This document shows positions 44,137-52,938 of a DNA stretch of 64,000 nucleotides, piece by piece (position 1 is the first letter of the stretch; every line of letters starts with the position of its first letter). The translations under genes and the position numbers were made by a program. The notes beneath the pieces are model-generated. The model searched no databases and was not told where the DNA came from. It worked only from the letters and a program-made list of their open reading frames with translations. The DNA is from Planctomycetota bacterium (lineage in GTDB: Bacteria > Planctomycetota > Phycisphaerae > SM23-33): positions 84,654 to 148,653 of the forward strand of contig JAKJER010000012.1 in the NCBI GenBank assembly GCA_022705325.1. Direction: 5' to 3'.

Positions 44137-45147
44137 ATGCGGTACGCATCCTTCGTGATGGCATTCCTGTCGCTGCCGATCCTGGCCCCGGCCCAGACGG
44201 GCGCGGCCAAGCTGCCGGAGGGGGCATCCGGCCTGGCGGCGAAGTATCCGGGCGACAAGGGCATCGAGAAGGACCCCGCCGTCGTGTTCGTGGAGGACTT
44301 CCAGTCGCCCACGGTGGAGGCCCTCAAAGCGCGCTACGACAACGTGGTCAAGGGCGAGATCATGTCGTTCTCGCCGGACGTGCCGCCCGGCAGTGCCGGC
44401 CGGTCCCTGTTGATGACCCACGTGGGCGGCCAGAGCACCGGCGGACATCTCTACCGTCGCCTGGGCGAAGGCTACGACAAGCTGCACTATCGCTTCTACG
44501 TCAAGTTCGGCGAGGACTGCGGGCAGATCCATCACTTCTTCCACGCGGGCGGCTACAACCCGCCGACGCGCTGGGCCCAGGGCGGCGCGGGCGAGCGGCC
44601 CCGGGGCAACGACCGCGTCACCACCGGCGTCGAGCCGTTCGGAAACTCCTGGCGGTGGGACCTCTACAGCTACTGGATGGAAATGGGCGGCAGCCCCCCG
44701 CGCGGGCAGACCTGGGGCAACTGCTTCTTCATCAACAGCCCCGTCAAGGCCGAGCGGGGCAAGTGGGTCTGCGCCGAGGTCATGATGAAGCTCAACGACG
44801 TGGGCGAGTCCAACGGCGAGCAGGCCTTGTGGATCGACGGCAAGCTGGTCGGGCACCTGGGCAAGGGGTTCCCCAAGGGCAAGTGGACGTACGACAAGTT
44901 CCTCGCCGGCGAGGGCGGCGGGGCCATCCGCTGGGACGACACGAAGAAAGGCCCCGTCCGCTTCAACGTCCCGGAGGGAGGCCGGCCCTTCGAGGGCTTT
45001 CGCTTCCGCAGCGACGAGCGGCTGAAGCTCAACTTCCTCTGGGTGCTGCTGTACATCACCAAGAGCCCCGAAGGCCACGTCAGCAAGGTGTGGTTCGACC
45101 AGATCGTCGTGGCCAGGCAGTACATCGGGCCGATCGCGTATAGATAA
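44137..45147 (+). CDS. Secreted protein with a concanavalin-type (polysaccharide-lyase-like) fold
   Basis: A 336-aa protein with a signal peptide (about 1-20, ending LAPAQT). The body is rich in beta-strand motifs: HYRFYVKFGEDCGQIHHFFHAGG, WVCAEVMMKLND, ALWIDGKLVGHL and LNFLWVLLYITK. The WIDGK turn and late D-Q-I-V-V strand are typical of jelly-roll lectin or lyase-like domains. No catalytic signature was recognised, so it may bind rather than cut glycans. A GGAAGGAG precedes the ATG. Confidence 0.75.
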   Translation: MRYASFVMAFLSLPILAPAQTGAAKLPEGASGLAAKYPGDKGIEKDPAVVFVEDFQSPTVEALKARYDNVVKGEIMSFSPDVPPGSAGRSLLMTHVGGQSTGGHLYRRLGEGYDKLHYRFYVKFGEDCGQIHHFFHAGGYNPPTRWAQGGAGERPRGNDRVTTGVEPFGNSWRWDLYSYWMEMGGSPPRGQTWGNCFFINSPVKAERGKWVCAEVMMKLNDVGESNGEQALWIDGKLVGHLGKGFPKGKWTYDKFLAGEGGGAIRWDDTKKGPVRFNVPEGGRPFEGFRFRSDERLKLNFLWVLLYITKSPEGHVSKVWFDQIVVARQYIGPIAYR

Positions 45148-45188
45148 CTTTCTGTTCTTCGCTGCCGGTCTTCCACCAGGAGCAACCC

Positions 45189-46553
45189 ATGGCCGAGCAT
45201 TCGATCTCTCGTCGCAACCTGATTCAACGCGCGGGCGCGTGCGGAGCAGCCGCTGCCGTGGGCGCCGCCTCCGCCCAGGCTGCCGCCCCGGCCGACCCGC
45301 CGCGCGAGGCGAGGCAGAAGAGCGTGTTGGCTCTCAAGTATCCGCCCCTCGATCAGGTCCGCGTGGGCCTGATCGGCATGGGCGGGCGGGGCATGAGCCT
45401 GATGGGCAACCTCCTGGACATCGACAAGGCCGTCGTGACGGCGGTCTGCGACGTCGTGCCCGAGCGCGTCGCGGCGGCAGTGGCCCGTGTCAAGGCGAAG
45501 GGCCAGGCCACCCCGGCCGGCTACTCCAAGAACGACACCGACTACCGCAGCCTCTGTGCCCGCGACGACGTGGACATCGTCTACGTCGCCACGCCCTGGG
45601 CCGATCACGTGCCCATGGCGGCGGCGGCCATGAAGGCGGGCAAGCACGTGGCCATCGAGGTGCCGGCGGCCATCACGCTCCAGCAATGCTGGGACCTGGT
45701 GGACACAGCCGAGCGGACGCAGCGCCACTGCATGATGCTGGAGAACTGCTGCTACGGCGAGATGGAGATGCTGGTGATGAACATGGTCCGCAAGGGCGTG
45801 CTGGGGCAGCTCACGCACGCCGAGGCGGGCTACCTGCATGCCTTCGCCGACGGGCTGCTGTCCAACGCCGACAGCATGGTCTGGCGGCGGCGTCACCTGA
45901 TGGAGAGCAACGGCAACCTGTACCCCACGCACGGCCTGGGACCGGTCGCCCTGTACATGGACGTCCACGGCGGGGACCGCTTCGAGACGCTGGTGTCGAT
46001 GAGTTCGTGCGAACGGAGCCTCAGCGCCGCCCGCGACCGCCTGCCGGCCGACGACCCGCGCCGCAAGGAGACCTACGCCTGCGGCGACGTCAACACGACG
46101 CTGATCAAGACCGCCCTGGGGCGGACAATCATGGTGCAGTTCGACATCGTCACGCCCCGCCCGTACAGCCGCATCAACCTGCTGTGCGGCACGGACGGGG
46201 TCTTCGGCGACTACCCGCCCCGCATCAGTCTGCGGGGCAAGAGCCACCAATGGGAGAGCGACCTCGCGCCGTACGTCGAGAAGCACGGCCACCCGCTGTG
46301 GGTCAGGCACAAGGCCCAGGCCCTCAAGAGCGGCGGACACGGCGGGATGGACTACCTGATGAACTGGCGCCTGGTGCACTGCCTGCTGGCGGGCAAGCCG
46401 CTGGACATGACCGTCTACGACGCAGCCGCATGGTCCAGCGTGTATCCGCTGAGCATCGCCTCGGTCGCGAGCGGGAGCGCGCCCGTTCGCGTGCCCGACT
46501 TCACCCGCGGCCAATGGAAGGCGCCCCGCCCGCTGCTGGCGGGGGAAGCATAA
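45189..46553 (+). CDS. GH109 family (alpha-N-acetylgalactosaminidase-like), Tat-exported
   Basis: A 454-aa protein with a twin-Arg signal (ISRRNLIQRAGACGAA). It is a Gfo/Idh/MocA-fold enzyme of the GH109 type, which uses bound NAD+ in an oxidation-elimination-addition mechanism. Family marks are VRVGLIGMGGRG, ATPWADHVPMA, AIEVPAAITLQQCWDLVD, RHCMMLENCCYG, TPRPYSRINL, GGHGGMDYLMNWRL and the final SAPVRVPDFTRGQW. It likely removes terminal GalNAc or a related sugar from glycans in the periplasm. AGGAG is 7 bases upstream. Database names vary between oxidoreductase and glycosidase. Confidence 0.9.
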   Translation: MAEHSISRRNLIQRAGACGAAAAVGAASAQAAAPADPPREARQKSVLALKYPPLDQVRVGLIGMGGRGMSLMGNLLDIDKAVVTAVCDVVPERVAAAVARVKAKGQATPAGYSKNDTDYRSLCARDDVDIVYVATPWADHVPMAAAAMKAGKHVAIEVPAAITLQQCWDLVDTAERTQRHCMMLENCCYGEMEMLVMNMVRKGVLGQLTHAEAGYLHAFADGLLSNADSMVWRRRHLMESNGNLYPTHGLGPVALYMDVHGGDRFETLVSMSSCERSLSAARDRLPADDPRRKETYACGDVNTTLIKTALGRTIMVQFDIVTPRPYSRINLLCGTDGVFGDYPPRISLRGKSHQWESDLAPYVEKHGHPLWVRHKAQALKSGGHGGMDYLMNWRLVHCLLAGKPLDMTVYDAAAWSSVYPLSIASVASGSAPVRVPDFTRGQWKAPRPLLAGEA

Positions 46554-46591
46554 GCTGGTCCCATTATCTTCCGTCCGTCCCGTCCGCGCCG

Positions 46592-46597
46592 TATAAT
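46592..46597 (+). promoter_or_regulatory. Perfect -10 box 9 bases before an ATG
   Basis: TATAAT ends 9 bases before the ATG of the NtrC-type gene at 46607. The -35 (TTCCGT at 46569-46574) is weak. A transcript from here would be nearly leaderless, consistent with the absence of a Shine-Dalgarno sequence. Confidence 0.35.
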
Positions 46598-46606
46598 CGT
46601 CCCCAC

Positions 46607-48013
46607 ATGACGCTGCGGGCGGACATCCTGATTGTCGACGACGAAGAGGCGATCTGTTTCGCCTTCAAGAGATACTTCGAGTCGCGGGGGGCCCGGGTGG
46701 AGGTGGCTTCGTCCGCCGCCGACGGCCTGGCCCGCTATCGCGACAAGCAGCCCGACGTGACCTTTCTGGACGTTCGCCTCCCCGACCGCAACGGCCTGGA
46801 GGTGCTCGATGAACTGCGGCGCGACGATCCCAGCGCCTGCATTGTCATCATGACCGCGTACGGCTCGCTCAAGACCGTCACGCGGGCGGTCAACGGCAAA
46901 GCCTTCGACTACCTGGTCAAGCCCCTGGACCTCAAGCGGGCGGGCGAGCTTGTCGAGCAGGCCCTCGCCTCGCGTCGCGCACCGCAACGCGCGCCCGGCG
47001 ACGACGTTCGCGCCTGCGGCGACATCGTCTGCGCATCCGCCGCCATGCAGGAGGTCTTCAAGCGAGTCCTCCAGGTCGCCCAGGTGGACTCGGCCATCCT
47101 GATCAGCGGGCAGACGGGCACCGGCAAGGAGGTCGTCGCCCGGGCCGTCCACGACCACAGCCGGCGAAAGGCGGGGCCCTTCGTGGCCGTCAACTGCGGG
47201 GCCCTGCCGGAGAACCTGGTCGAGAGCGAGTTGTTCGGCTACGTTCGCGGCGCTTTCAGCGGCGCCGACAGCGACAAGCCCGGACGGTTCGAGTCCGCCG
47301 ACGGCGGGACGCTCTTCCTGGACGAAGTGGGCGAACTGCCCCTGGCCGCCCAGGTCAAGCTCCTGCGGTTCCTCGACAGCCAGATGGTCGAGCGCCTCGG
47401 CTCGCTCCGCGGGCGACAGGTCGACGTCCGCATCGTCGCCGCGACCAATCGCGACCTCACGCGGGCCCTGGAGGAAGGCGCCTTCCGACGCGACCTTTAC
47501 TACCGCCTGGCCGTGGTCGAGATCGCCCTGCCCCCGCTGAGCGAACGCGAGGGCGACATCCTGCCGCTGGCCCGGCATTTCCTGGCCCGCATGGACGACG
47601 ACCGCGGCGCCGCAAGAACCATCAGCGCCCAGGCCGCCGAGCGGCTCCAACGCTATCCCTGGCCGGGAAACGTCCGGGAACTGCGGAACGCCGTCGAGCA
47701 CGCGGCCGCCGTCTGCGCCGGCACGACCATCCTGCCCGCCCACCTGCCCCATGCCGTCCAGAGCGGACTGCCCGCCGCAGCCTCCACCAGCGACGCCCAG
47801 GACCTGCTCGACCGTTACATCCAGACCCTCCAGCCACCCGGCGGGCAGCTCTACCGCTCCGCCGTCGAGCCTCTGGAGAAGGCCCTCATCCGCCACGCCC
47901 TCCGCCAAACCGGGGGCAATCAGTCCGCCGCGGCTGAAATACTCGGCCTCCACCGCAACACCCTGCGGGCCAAGATCCGCGAGTTCGACCTGGAACAGGA
48001 AGGCGGACAGTAG
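46607..48013 (+). CDS. NtrC-type sigma-54-dependent response regulator
   Basis: A 468-aa three-domain activator. The receiver domain has the acidic pocket D11-D12 and phospho-acceptor D55 in FLDVRLPD, T in VIMTAYG and K in LVKPLD. The AAA+ domain has Walker A GQTGTGKE, the sigma-54 contact loop GAFSGA (variant of GAFTGA), Walker B GGTLFLDEVGEL and the arginine finger region RRDLYYRL. The C-terminal Fis-type helix-turn-helix is NQSAAAEILGLHRNTLRAKI. Its targets are unknown. It may pair with the orphan FHA kinase at 16955. Confidence 0.95.
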   Translation: MTLRADILIVDDEEAICFAFKRYFESRGARVEVASSAADGLARYRDKQPDVTFLDVRLPDRNGLEVLDELRRDDPSACIVIMTAYGSLKTVTRAVNGKAFDYLVKPLDLKRAGELVEQALASRRAPQRAPGDDVRACGDIVCASAAMQEVFKRVLQVAQVDSAILISGQTGTGKEVVARAVHDHSRRKAGPFVAVNCGALPENLVESELFGYVRGAFSGADSDKPGRFESADGGTLFLDEVGELPLAAQVKLLRFLDSQMVERLGSLRGRQVDVRIVAATNRDLTRALEEGAFRRDLYYRLAVVEIALPPLSEREGDILPLARHFLARMDDDRGAARTISAQAAERLQRYPWPGNVRELRNAVEHAAAVCAGTTILPAHLPHAVQSGLPAAASTSDAQDLLDRYIQTLQPPGGQLYRSAVEPLEKALIRHALRQTGGNQSAAAEILGLHRNTLRAKIREFDLEQEGGQ

Positions 48014-48139
48014 CCTCCCCCCCGTCCGTTTGCCGTTCCCGGCTGTCAGCGCGGCAGTTGAGCTTCCATTATCGGCCTGCGAATCACGGGTCCTCTATGA
48101 CCGCCAGGACCCCTCGCAATGGAATTCCCATAATTCCCA

Positions 48140-48167
48140 TTGACATTCTTTTGGCGATTGCTATTAT
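48140..48167 (+). promoter_or_regulatory. Strong promoter of the methionine block
   Basis: TTGACA (48140-48145), 16 bp, TATTAT (48162-48167). Transcription would start within a few bases of the SAM aptamer's first stem at 48172. Between 48014 and 48139 I see no gene. Confidence 0.7.
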
Positions 48168-48171
48168 GGTT

Positions 48172-48286
48172 CCAGGCATCAAGAGTGCGTGAGGGTACTG
48201 GCCCGTTGATCGCACGGCAACCTGTCCGGCCCGGTGGTTGGGATAAGGTGCCGCCAGCCAGCCCGCAAGGGACCGATGTGGCTTGG
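48172..48286 (+). promoter_or_regulatory. SAM-I (S-box) riboswitch aptamer
   Basis: The conserved core is readable: ATCAAGAG, then GTGCG (48185-48189) pairing with CGCAC (48211-48215), the kink-turn and loop GAGGGTACTGGCCCGTTGAT, then GGCAACC...AAGGTGCC closing the third stem, and a short CCC-GCAA-GGG stem followed by GATG. The basal stem is CCAGGC (48172-48177) with GCTTGG (48281-48286), six pairs including one G-U. The order and conserved bases are those of SAM-I. It senses S-adenosylmethionine and, with the terminator downstream, should shut off metY and metXW when SAM is high. Confidence 0.9.
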
Positions 48287-48316
48287 AGTCGTCGAGAGTC
48301 GGCTCGGGCAATTCGG

Positions 48317-48345
48317 AAGAACCTCTCCTTGCAAGAGGTTCTTTT
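48317..48345 (+). terminator. Intrinsic terminator of the SAM riboswitch
   Basis: AAGAACCTCT (48317-48326) and AGAGGTTCTT (48334-48343) form a perfect 10-bp stem with a 7-base loop, followed by a short T-run (48342-48345). It lies 31 bases after the aptamer, as expected for a transcriptional OFF switch. A further 164-base leader separates it from metY. Confidence 0.8.
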
Positions 48346-48509
48346 GCACCCGCAAAGCCACCACCCGGCGCGAACGCAGCGCCGTCGTTTCGGTCCCTTC
48401 CTCCTGGATGCCATTGCAGTCGGATCGCGAGTTCCCCTCGTCCGGTTGTCGGGCCGGGCCTCGCACGAGAACCAGAACACAAGCGTCCTCATGAGCTAAG
48501 GAGAATTGA

Positions 48510-49817
48510 ATGTCCGCCGACGCGAGCAAACACCGTCTGGGAACCCTGGCCCTTCACGCCGGGCACAACGTGGACCAGGACACGTTGTCCCGCGCGGTTC
48601 CCATTTACGCCACCACCAGCTACCTGTTCCGCGACACCGAGCACGCGGCCAACCTGTTCGCCCTCAAGGAATTCGGCAACATCTACTCCCGCCTGATGAA
48701 CCCCACCTGCGACGTGCTGGAGAAGCGCCTGGCCGCACTGGACGGCGGGGCGGGCGCCTTGACGTTCGCCAGCGGCACAGCCGCCATCACCGCGGCCGTG
48801 CTCACCCTGGCCCACAGCGGGCAGAACTTCGTGTCCTCCACCAGCCTCTACGGAGGCACCTGGACGTTGTTTACCCAGACGCTCAAGAAGCTGGGCGTCG
48901 AGGTCCGCTTCTTCGACCCCAACAAGCCCGAGACCATCCGCGACCTGGTTGACGACAACACCCGTTGCGTCTACTTCGAGGCGGTGGGCAACCCCAAGAA
49001 CGACGTGCCCGACTTCCGCAAGATCGCCGACATCGCCCACTCGCTGCACCTGCCTGTCATCTGCGACAACACCGTCCTGACGCCCATGCTCCTGCGCCCC
49101 ATCGAGCACGGGGTCGACATCGTGGTCTACTCGACCACCAAGTTCCTGGGCGGCCACGGCGTGCACGTGGGCGGGGCCGTCGTCGACGCCGGGACCTTCC
49201 CCTGGGCTGACGATCCAGCCAGATGGCCCGAGTTCTGCGCCCCGGACGACGCGTACCACGGCGTGGTCTTCACCGAGGCCCTCAAGCCCATCGGCAACAT
49301 CGCCTACATCATCCATATCCGCACCCACTGGCTGCGGGACACCGGGGCGTGCATGAGCCCCTTCGCCGCCTTCCTCTTCCTGCTGGGCGTCGAGACGCTT
49401 CACCTCCGCATGGCCCGCCACTGCCAGAACGCCCAGGCCGTCGCGGGATGGCTGAGCCGGCACCCGGCCGTCGAGTGGGTGAACTACCCCGGCCTGTCGA
49501 ACCACCCCCAGCACGCCCTGGCCCAGAAGTACCTGTCCAAGGGGGCCGGCGCGATTATCGGCTTCGGCATCAAGGGCGGACGCGAGGCGGGCGTGAAGTT
49601 CATCAACAACGTCAAGCTGGCCAGCCACCTGGCCAACATCGGCGACGCCAAGACGCTGGTCATCCACCCGGCCTCCACGACGCACCAGCAGCTTACCGAG
49701 GACGAGCAGAAGGCCGCCGGCGTCACCCCGGAATACATTCGCCTCAGCGTGGGCATCGAGGACCTGGAAGACATCCAGGCCGACCTCGACCAGGCCCTCA
49801 AGGCATCGCAGAAATAG
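48510..49817 (+). CDS. metY: O-acetylhomoserine sulfhydrylase (aminocarboxypropyltransferase)
   Basis: A 435-aa PLP enzyme that makes homocysteine from O-acetylhomoserine and sulfide. The Cys/Met-metabolism PLP family motifs are all present: TLALHAGHNVDQDT at the start, YSRLMNPT, FASGTAAIT, DNTVLTP and the PLP-binding K211 in STTKFLGGHG. The long insertion and C-terminal KTLVIHPASTTHQQL...VRLSVGIED region are those of MetY rather than MetB. TAAGGAG is 7 bases before the ATG. It is the first gene behind the SAM riboswitch. Confidence 0.96.
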   Translation: MSADASKHRLGTLALHAGHNVDQDTLSRAVPIYATTSYLFRDTEHAANLFALKEFGNIYSRLMNPTCDVLEKRLAALDGGAGALTFASGTAAITAAVLTLAHSGQNFVSSTSLYGGTWTLFTQTLKKLGVEVRFFDPNKPETIRDLVDDNTRCVYFEAVGNPKNDVPDFRKIADIAHSLHLPVICDNTVLTPMLLRPIEHGVDIVVYSTTKFLGGHGVHVGGAVVDAGTFPWADDPARWPEFCAPDDAYHGVVFTEALKPIGNIAYIIHIRTHWLRDTGACMSPFAAFLFLLGVETLHLRMARHCQNAQAVAGWLSRHPAVEWVNYPGLSNHPQHALAQKYLSKGAGAIIGFGIKGGREAGVKFINNVKLASHLANIGDAKTLVIHPASTTHQQLTEDEQKAAGVTPEYIRLSVGIEDLEDIQADLDQALKASQK

Positions 49818-49897
49818 CGTCCGGCGGGCGGCTTCGCCTTGCAGCCCGCCCGCTTCGCGTGTATGACTTACGCCGTGATTGCAGGCTTTTGACTACC

Positions 49898-51706
49898 ATG
49901 ACCGATCCGTTCTTCAGCAGCGACACCGTCCGCAGCGCCGCGCCGCTCAAGTACGTCCAGACGGCCCGCGTGGGGGCCATGGATCTCGAGCTGGGCGGGC
50001 GCCTGGACGAGGTGACGGTGGCCTACGAAACGTACGGCCGCCTCAATGACGACCGAAGCAACGCCGTCCTCATCTGCCACGCGCTGAGCGGCGACTCGCA
50101 CGTGGCCCGCCACGACGAGGCCGACGACGCCGGCTGGTGGGAAATCGCCATCGGGCCCGGCAAGCCCATCGACACCGACAAGTACTTCGTCATCTGCCCG
50201 AACATCCTGGGCGGCTGCCGGGGCACGACGGGGCCCAACTCCATCAACCCCGCCACGGGACGGCGGTACGGGGCGGACTTCCCCAATCTGACCACCCGCG
50301 ACGTGGTCGAGACGCAGCGCCGCCTGGTCGACTACCTGGGAATCGAGTGCCTGCTGGGCGTCATCGGCGGGTCCATGGGCGGCCACCAGGTCCTGCTGTG
50401 GGCCACCGTCTATCCCCAGCGCATTCGCGGGGCCATCCCGGTGGCCACCTCCGCCCGCCTGTCCAGCCAGGGGCTGGCTTTCGACGTCGTCGCGCGCAAC
50501 GCGATCCTCCGCGACCCCAACTTCTGCAACGGGGAGTATTACGACAGCGGCAACCTGCCCCGCGTGGGCCTGGCCATCGCGCGCATGATCGGGCACATCA
50601 CGTACCTCTCGCGCGAGGCCATGCGCGAGAAGTTCGACGCCAACCGCACCAGCCCCCGCGACGTGCCCATCCTCTTCGAGAAGAAGTTCTCCGTCGGCAC
50701 GTACCTGGGCTACCAGGGGGCCAAGTTCGTCGAGCGATTCGACGCCAACAGCTACATGGTCCTGACCACCATGATCGACCTGTTCGACATGGGGCCCACG
50801 CTGGAGGACCTGATCAAGGCCTTCGCCCCGGCCACCTGCCGCTGGCTGTTCATCAGCTTCACCAGCGACTGGCTGTTCTCGCCCGAGGAGTCGCAGGAGA
50901 TGGTCCACGCCCTGATCCTGGCCGACAAGCCGGTCAGCTACTGCAACGTGACCAGCGGCTGCGGGCACGACGCCTTCCTGCTGGAGGACGACGTGGACCG
51001 CTACGGCGAGTTGATACGGGGGTTCCTGGCCTCGCTGACCGGGCAGGGCGAGCCGGAGGAGAGTCTCCCGGACGATGACGCCGGCTACAGCCCCACCAGC
51101 ATGTTCAGCCCGGTGCGGCGCCACCGGCTGGACTACGACCGCCTGGCCGAACTGATCCCTCCCGACGCCAGCGTGCTGGACCTGGGCTGCGGGGGCGGCG
51201 AGTTGCTGGCGCGTCTCAAGCAGCGCGGGCTGGGCCGGGCCATGGGCGTCGAACTGCTGGAGCAGGCTATCGTCACCAGCGTGCGGCGCGGGCTGGACGT
51301 GGTGCACGCCGACCTCAACCGCGGCCTGGGCAGCTTCGCCGACGGCCAGTTCGACTGGGTCGTGCTCTCCCGCACGCTCCAGGCCATCGTCGACGTCGAG
51401 CTGGTCATCAACGACATCGTCCGCGTGGGACGGCGGGGACTGGTGAGCTTCCCCAATTTCGGCTACCGCAGGCTGCGGCGCATGCTCGCCGAGCAGGGCC
51501 GGGCCCCCGAGAGCGACCAACTCCACTACAAGTGGTACAACACGCCCAACATCCGGGTGATCACCATCGCCGACTTCGAGCAGTTCTGTCACGAGAAGGG
51601 CATCACCATCCACAGGCGGATCGCACTGGACACCGAGGCCCAGAGAGAGGTCCACGAAGACCCCAACCTGAACGCCGACCTGGCCCTGTTCGTCATCAGC
51701 CGGTGA
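49898..51706 (+). CDS. metXW: Homoserine O-acetyltransferase MetX fused to MetW
   Basis: A 602-aa fusion. The N-terminal 385 residues are MetX (alpha/beta-hydrolase): nucleophile S159 in GVIGGSMGGHQ, Asp in SFTSDWLFSP and His in SGCGHDAFL. After a linker rich in Asp/Ser (about 388-405), residues about 410-602 are MetW, a methyltransferase-fold partner with VLDLGCGGGELL and VNDIVRVG...FPNFGYRR. In many bacteria metX and metW are adjacent and their products interact, so the fusion makes sense. It acylates homoserine for the MetY step. It lies 80 bases after metY and probably shares its riboswitch-controlled transcript. Confidence 0.94.
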   Translation: MTDPFFSSDTVRSAAPLKYVQTARVGAMDLELGGRLDEVTVAYETYGRLNDDRSNAVLICHALSGDSHVARHDEADDAGWWEIAIGPGKPIDTDKYFVICPNILGGCRGTTGPNSINPATGRRYGADFPNLTTRDVVETQRRLVDYLGIECLLGVIGGSMGGHQVLLWATVYPQRIRGAIPVATSARLSSQGLAFDVVARNAILRDPNFCNGEYYDSGNLPRVGLAIARMIGHITYLSREAMREKFDANRTSPRDVPILFEKKFSVGTYLGYQGAKFVERFDANSYMVLTTMIDLFDMGPTLEDLIKAFAPATCRWLFISFTSDWLFSPEESQEMVHALILADKPVSYCNVTSGCGHDAFLLEDDVDRYGELIRGFLASLTGQGEPEESLPDDDAGYSPTSMFSPVRRHRLDYDRLAELIPPDASVLDLGCGGGELLARLKQRGLGRAMGVELLEQAIVTSVRRGLDVVHADLNRGLGSFADGQFDWVVLSRTLQAIVDVELVINDIVRVGRRGLVSFPNFGYRRLRRMLAEQGRAPESDQLHYKWYNTPNIRVITIADFEQFCHEKGITIHRRIALDTEAQREVHEDPNLNADLALFVISR

Positions 51707-51731
51707 TCATTGACCATTGACCATTGAACGT
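51704..51731. repeat. Heptad repeat overlapping the metXW stop codon
   Basis: 7-nt units TGATCAT, TGACCAT, TGACCAT, TGAACGT. The first TGA is the metXW stop. Confidence 0.65.
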
Positions 51732-51775
51732 GACGCTCCCTTGACCGCCGGCGCGCCTTGGCGACAATGCCCTTC

Positions 51776-52801
51776 ATGAAACGAGTGCCCGTCCTGCTGC
51801 CCGCCACGTGCGCCACCTTGGCCCCGATCCTCGCATTGGCGCTCTGGACTTCGCCCGCCGAGGCCCAGACCACCCGCCCGGCCGAGCAGGCCGGGACTAC
51901 GCGTCCCGCCGCTCCAAAGCCGGAGGTCTGGATGGGCCCGCCCGCCTACGACAACGGGCGGTGCTTGCGAGAACTCTTCGAGCACCCCGACCAGTGGGCG
52001 GCCACGCGCGAGCGGGTCGATGTGATCTCCTACACCGACCTCAACTTCACCAAACAGTTCAAGGACGATCAGGAGCTGCGCCGTTGGCTGGTCATGCTGG
52101 CCGACTGGAAGATCAAGCTCGCCCTGGAGGTCGGCGCGATCAAGCCCTGGAGCCACACCGGTGCCCGAACCTTCGAGATCGAGAAGCCCATGTGGGACCG
52201 CCTGCGCCGCCTGGGAGGCCGCATCCACGCCGTCGCCATGGACGAACCTCTGCTCTGCTGCCGAAAGCACATCCACAAGGACGACGAGCACGCTCTCCGC
52301 GAGACCGCCGAGTACGTCGCCGCCGTCCGCCGCTACGACCCGTCCATCCTCGTCGGCGACATCGAGCCCTACCCGTCGGTCCCGCTGGCCGACCACTATC
52401 GCTGGATCGAGTCGCTGAACGCCCGCCTGGCCGAGCGGAAGGTCCGCGGCCTGGACTTCTACCGCCTGGACGTGAACTGGGCGGAGTTCGTCGCCTTCAA
52501 CCGCGGCTCGTGGCGCGAGGTCCGCCAACTCGAACTCCATTGCCGCCGCCTCAAGCTCCCCTTCAGCCTGATCTACTGGGCCTCGCTCTTTCCGGCCATG
52601 CAGCGAAAGGGCCTGGGCGACGACGCCGCCTGGTACGTCGGCGTCATGCAGCAGGGCTACGACTACGCGCTGGTGGACGGCCGGCCGGACCAGATCATGG
52701 TCGAGAGCTGGGTCGCCGGCCCCTCGCGCTGCGTCCCCGACACCGCCGACTTCACCTTCACCCGGTCCGTGCTGGACCTGACCAAGCGTCTGGGGCGATG
52801 A
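51776..52801 (+). CDS. Exported hypothetical protein, possible TIM-barrel glycosidase-like
   Basis: A 341-aa protein with a signal peptide (MKRVPVLLPATCATLAPILALAL, ending PAEAQ). The body alternates strands and helices like a TIM barrel: VDVISYTDLNF, KIKLALEVGAIKPW, IHAVAMDEPLL, ILVGDIEPYPS, GLDFYRLDVNW, PFSLIYWAS. Acidic residues at strand ends (DEP, DIEP, D-V-N-W) could be catalytic, as in glycosidases. I cannot name a family. ATG at 51767 is an alternative start. No clear ribosome-binding site. Confidence 0.75.
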   Translation: MKRVPVLLPATCATLAPILALALWTSPAEAQTTRPAEQAGTTRPAAPKPEVWMGPPAYDNGRCLRELFEHPDQWAATRERVDVISYTDLNFTKQFKDDQELRRWLVMLADWKIKLALEVGAIKPWSHTGARTFEIEKPMWDRLRRLGGRIHAVAMDEPLLCCRKHIHKDDEHALRETAEYVAAVRRYDPSILVGDIEPYPSVPLADHYRWIESLNARLAERKVRGLDFYRLDVNWAEFVAFNRGSWREVRQLELHCRRLKLPFSLIYWASLFPAMQRKGLGDDAAWYVGVMQQGYDYALVDGRPDQIMVESWVAGPSRCVPDTADFTFTRSVLDLTKRLGR

Positions 52802-52938
52802 GCCGGGCCGCTTCGGCAATGTCGGGGGGAGGCAAAACACGACCCGGGGAGAACTGTCCGCGGGGTCTGCTCACGACAGGAAGCGCCGCCCTGTTCCCGC
52901 CCATCATCCACGTGCCGACGGGCCGGAGACGGAGCAAC

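Noticed and set aside
48014..48139. Short frames between the NtrC-type gene and the methionine promoter
   Set aside because: They have no ribosome site or recognisable product and lie partly across the promoter and riboswitch.
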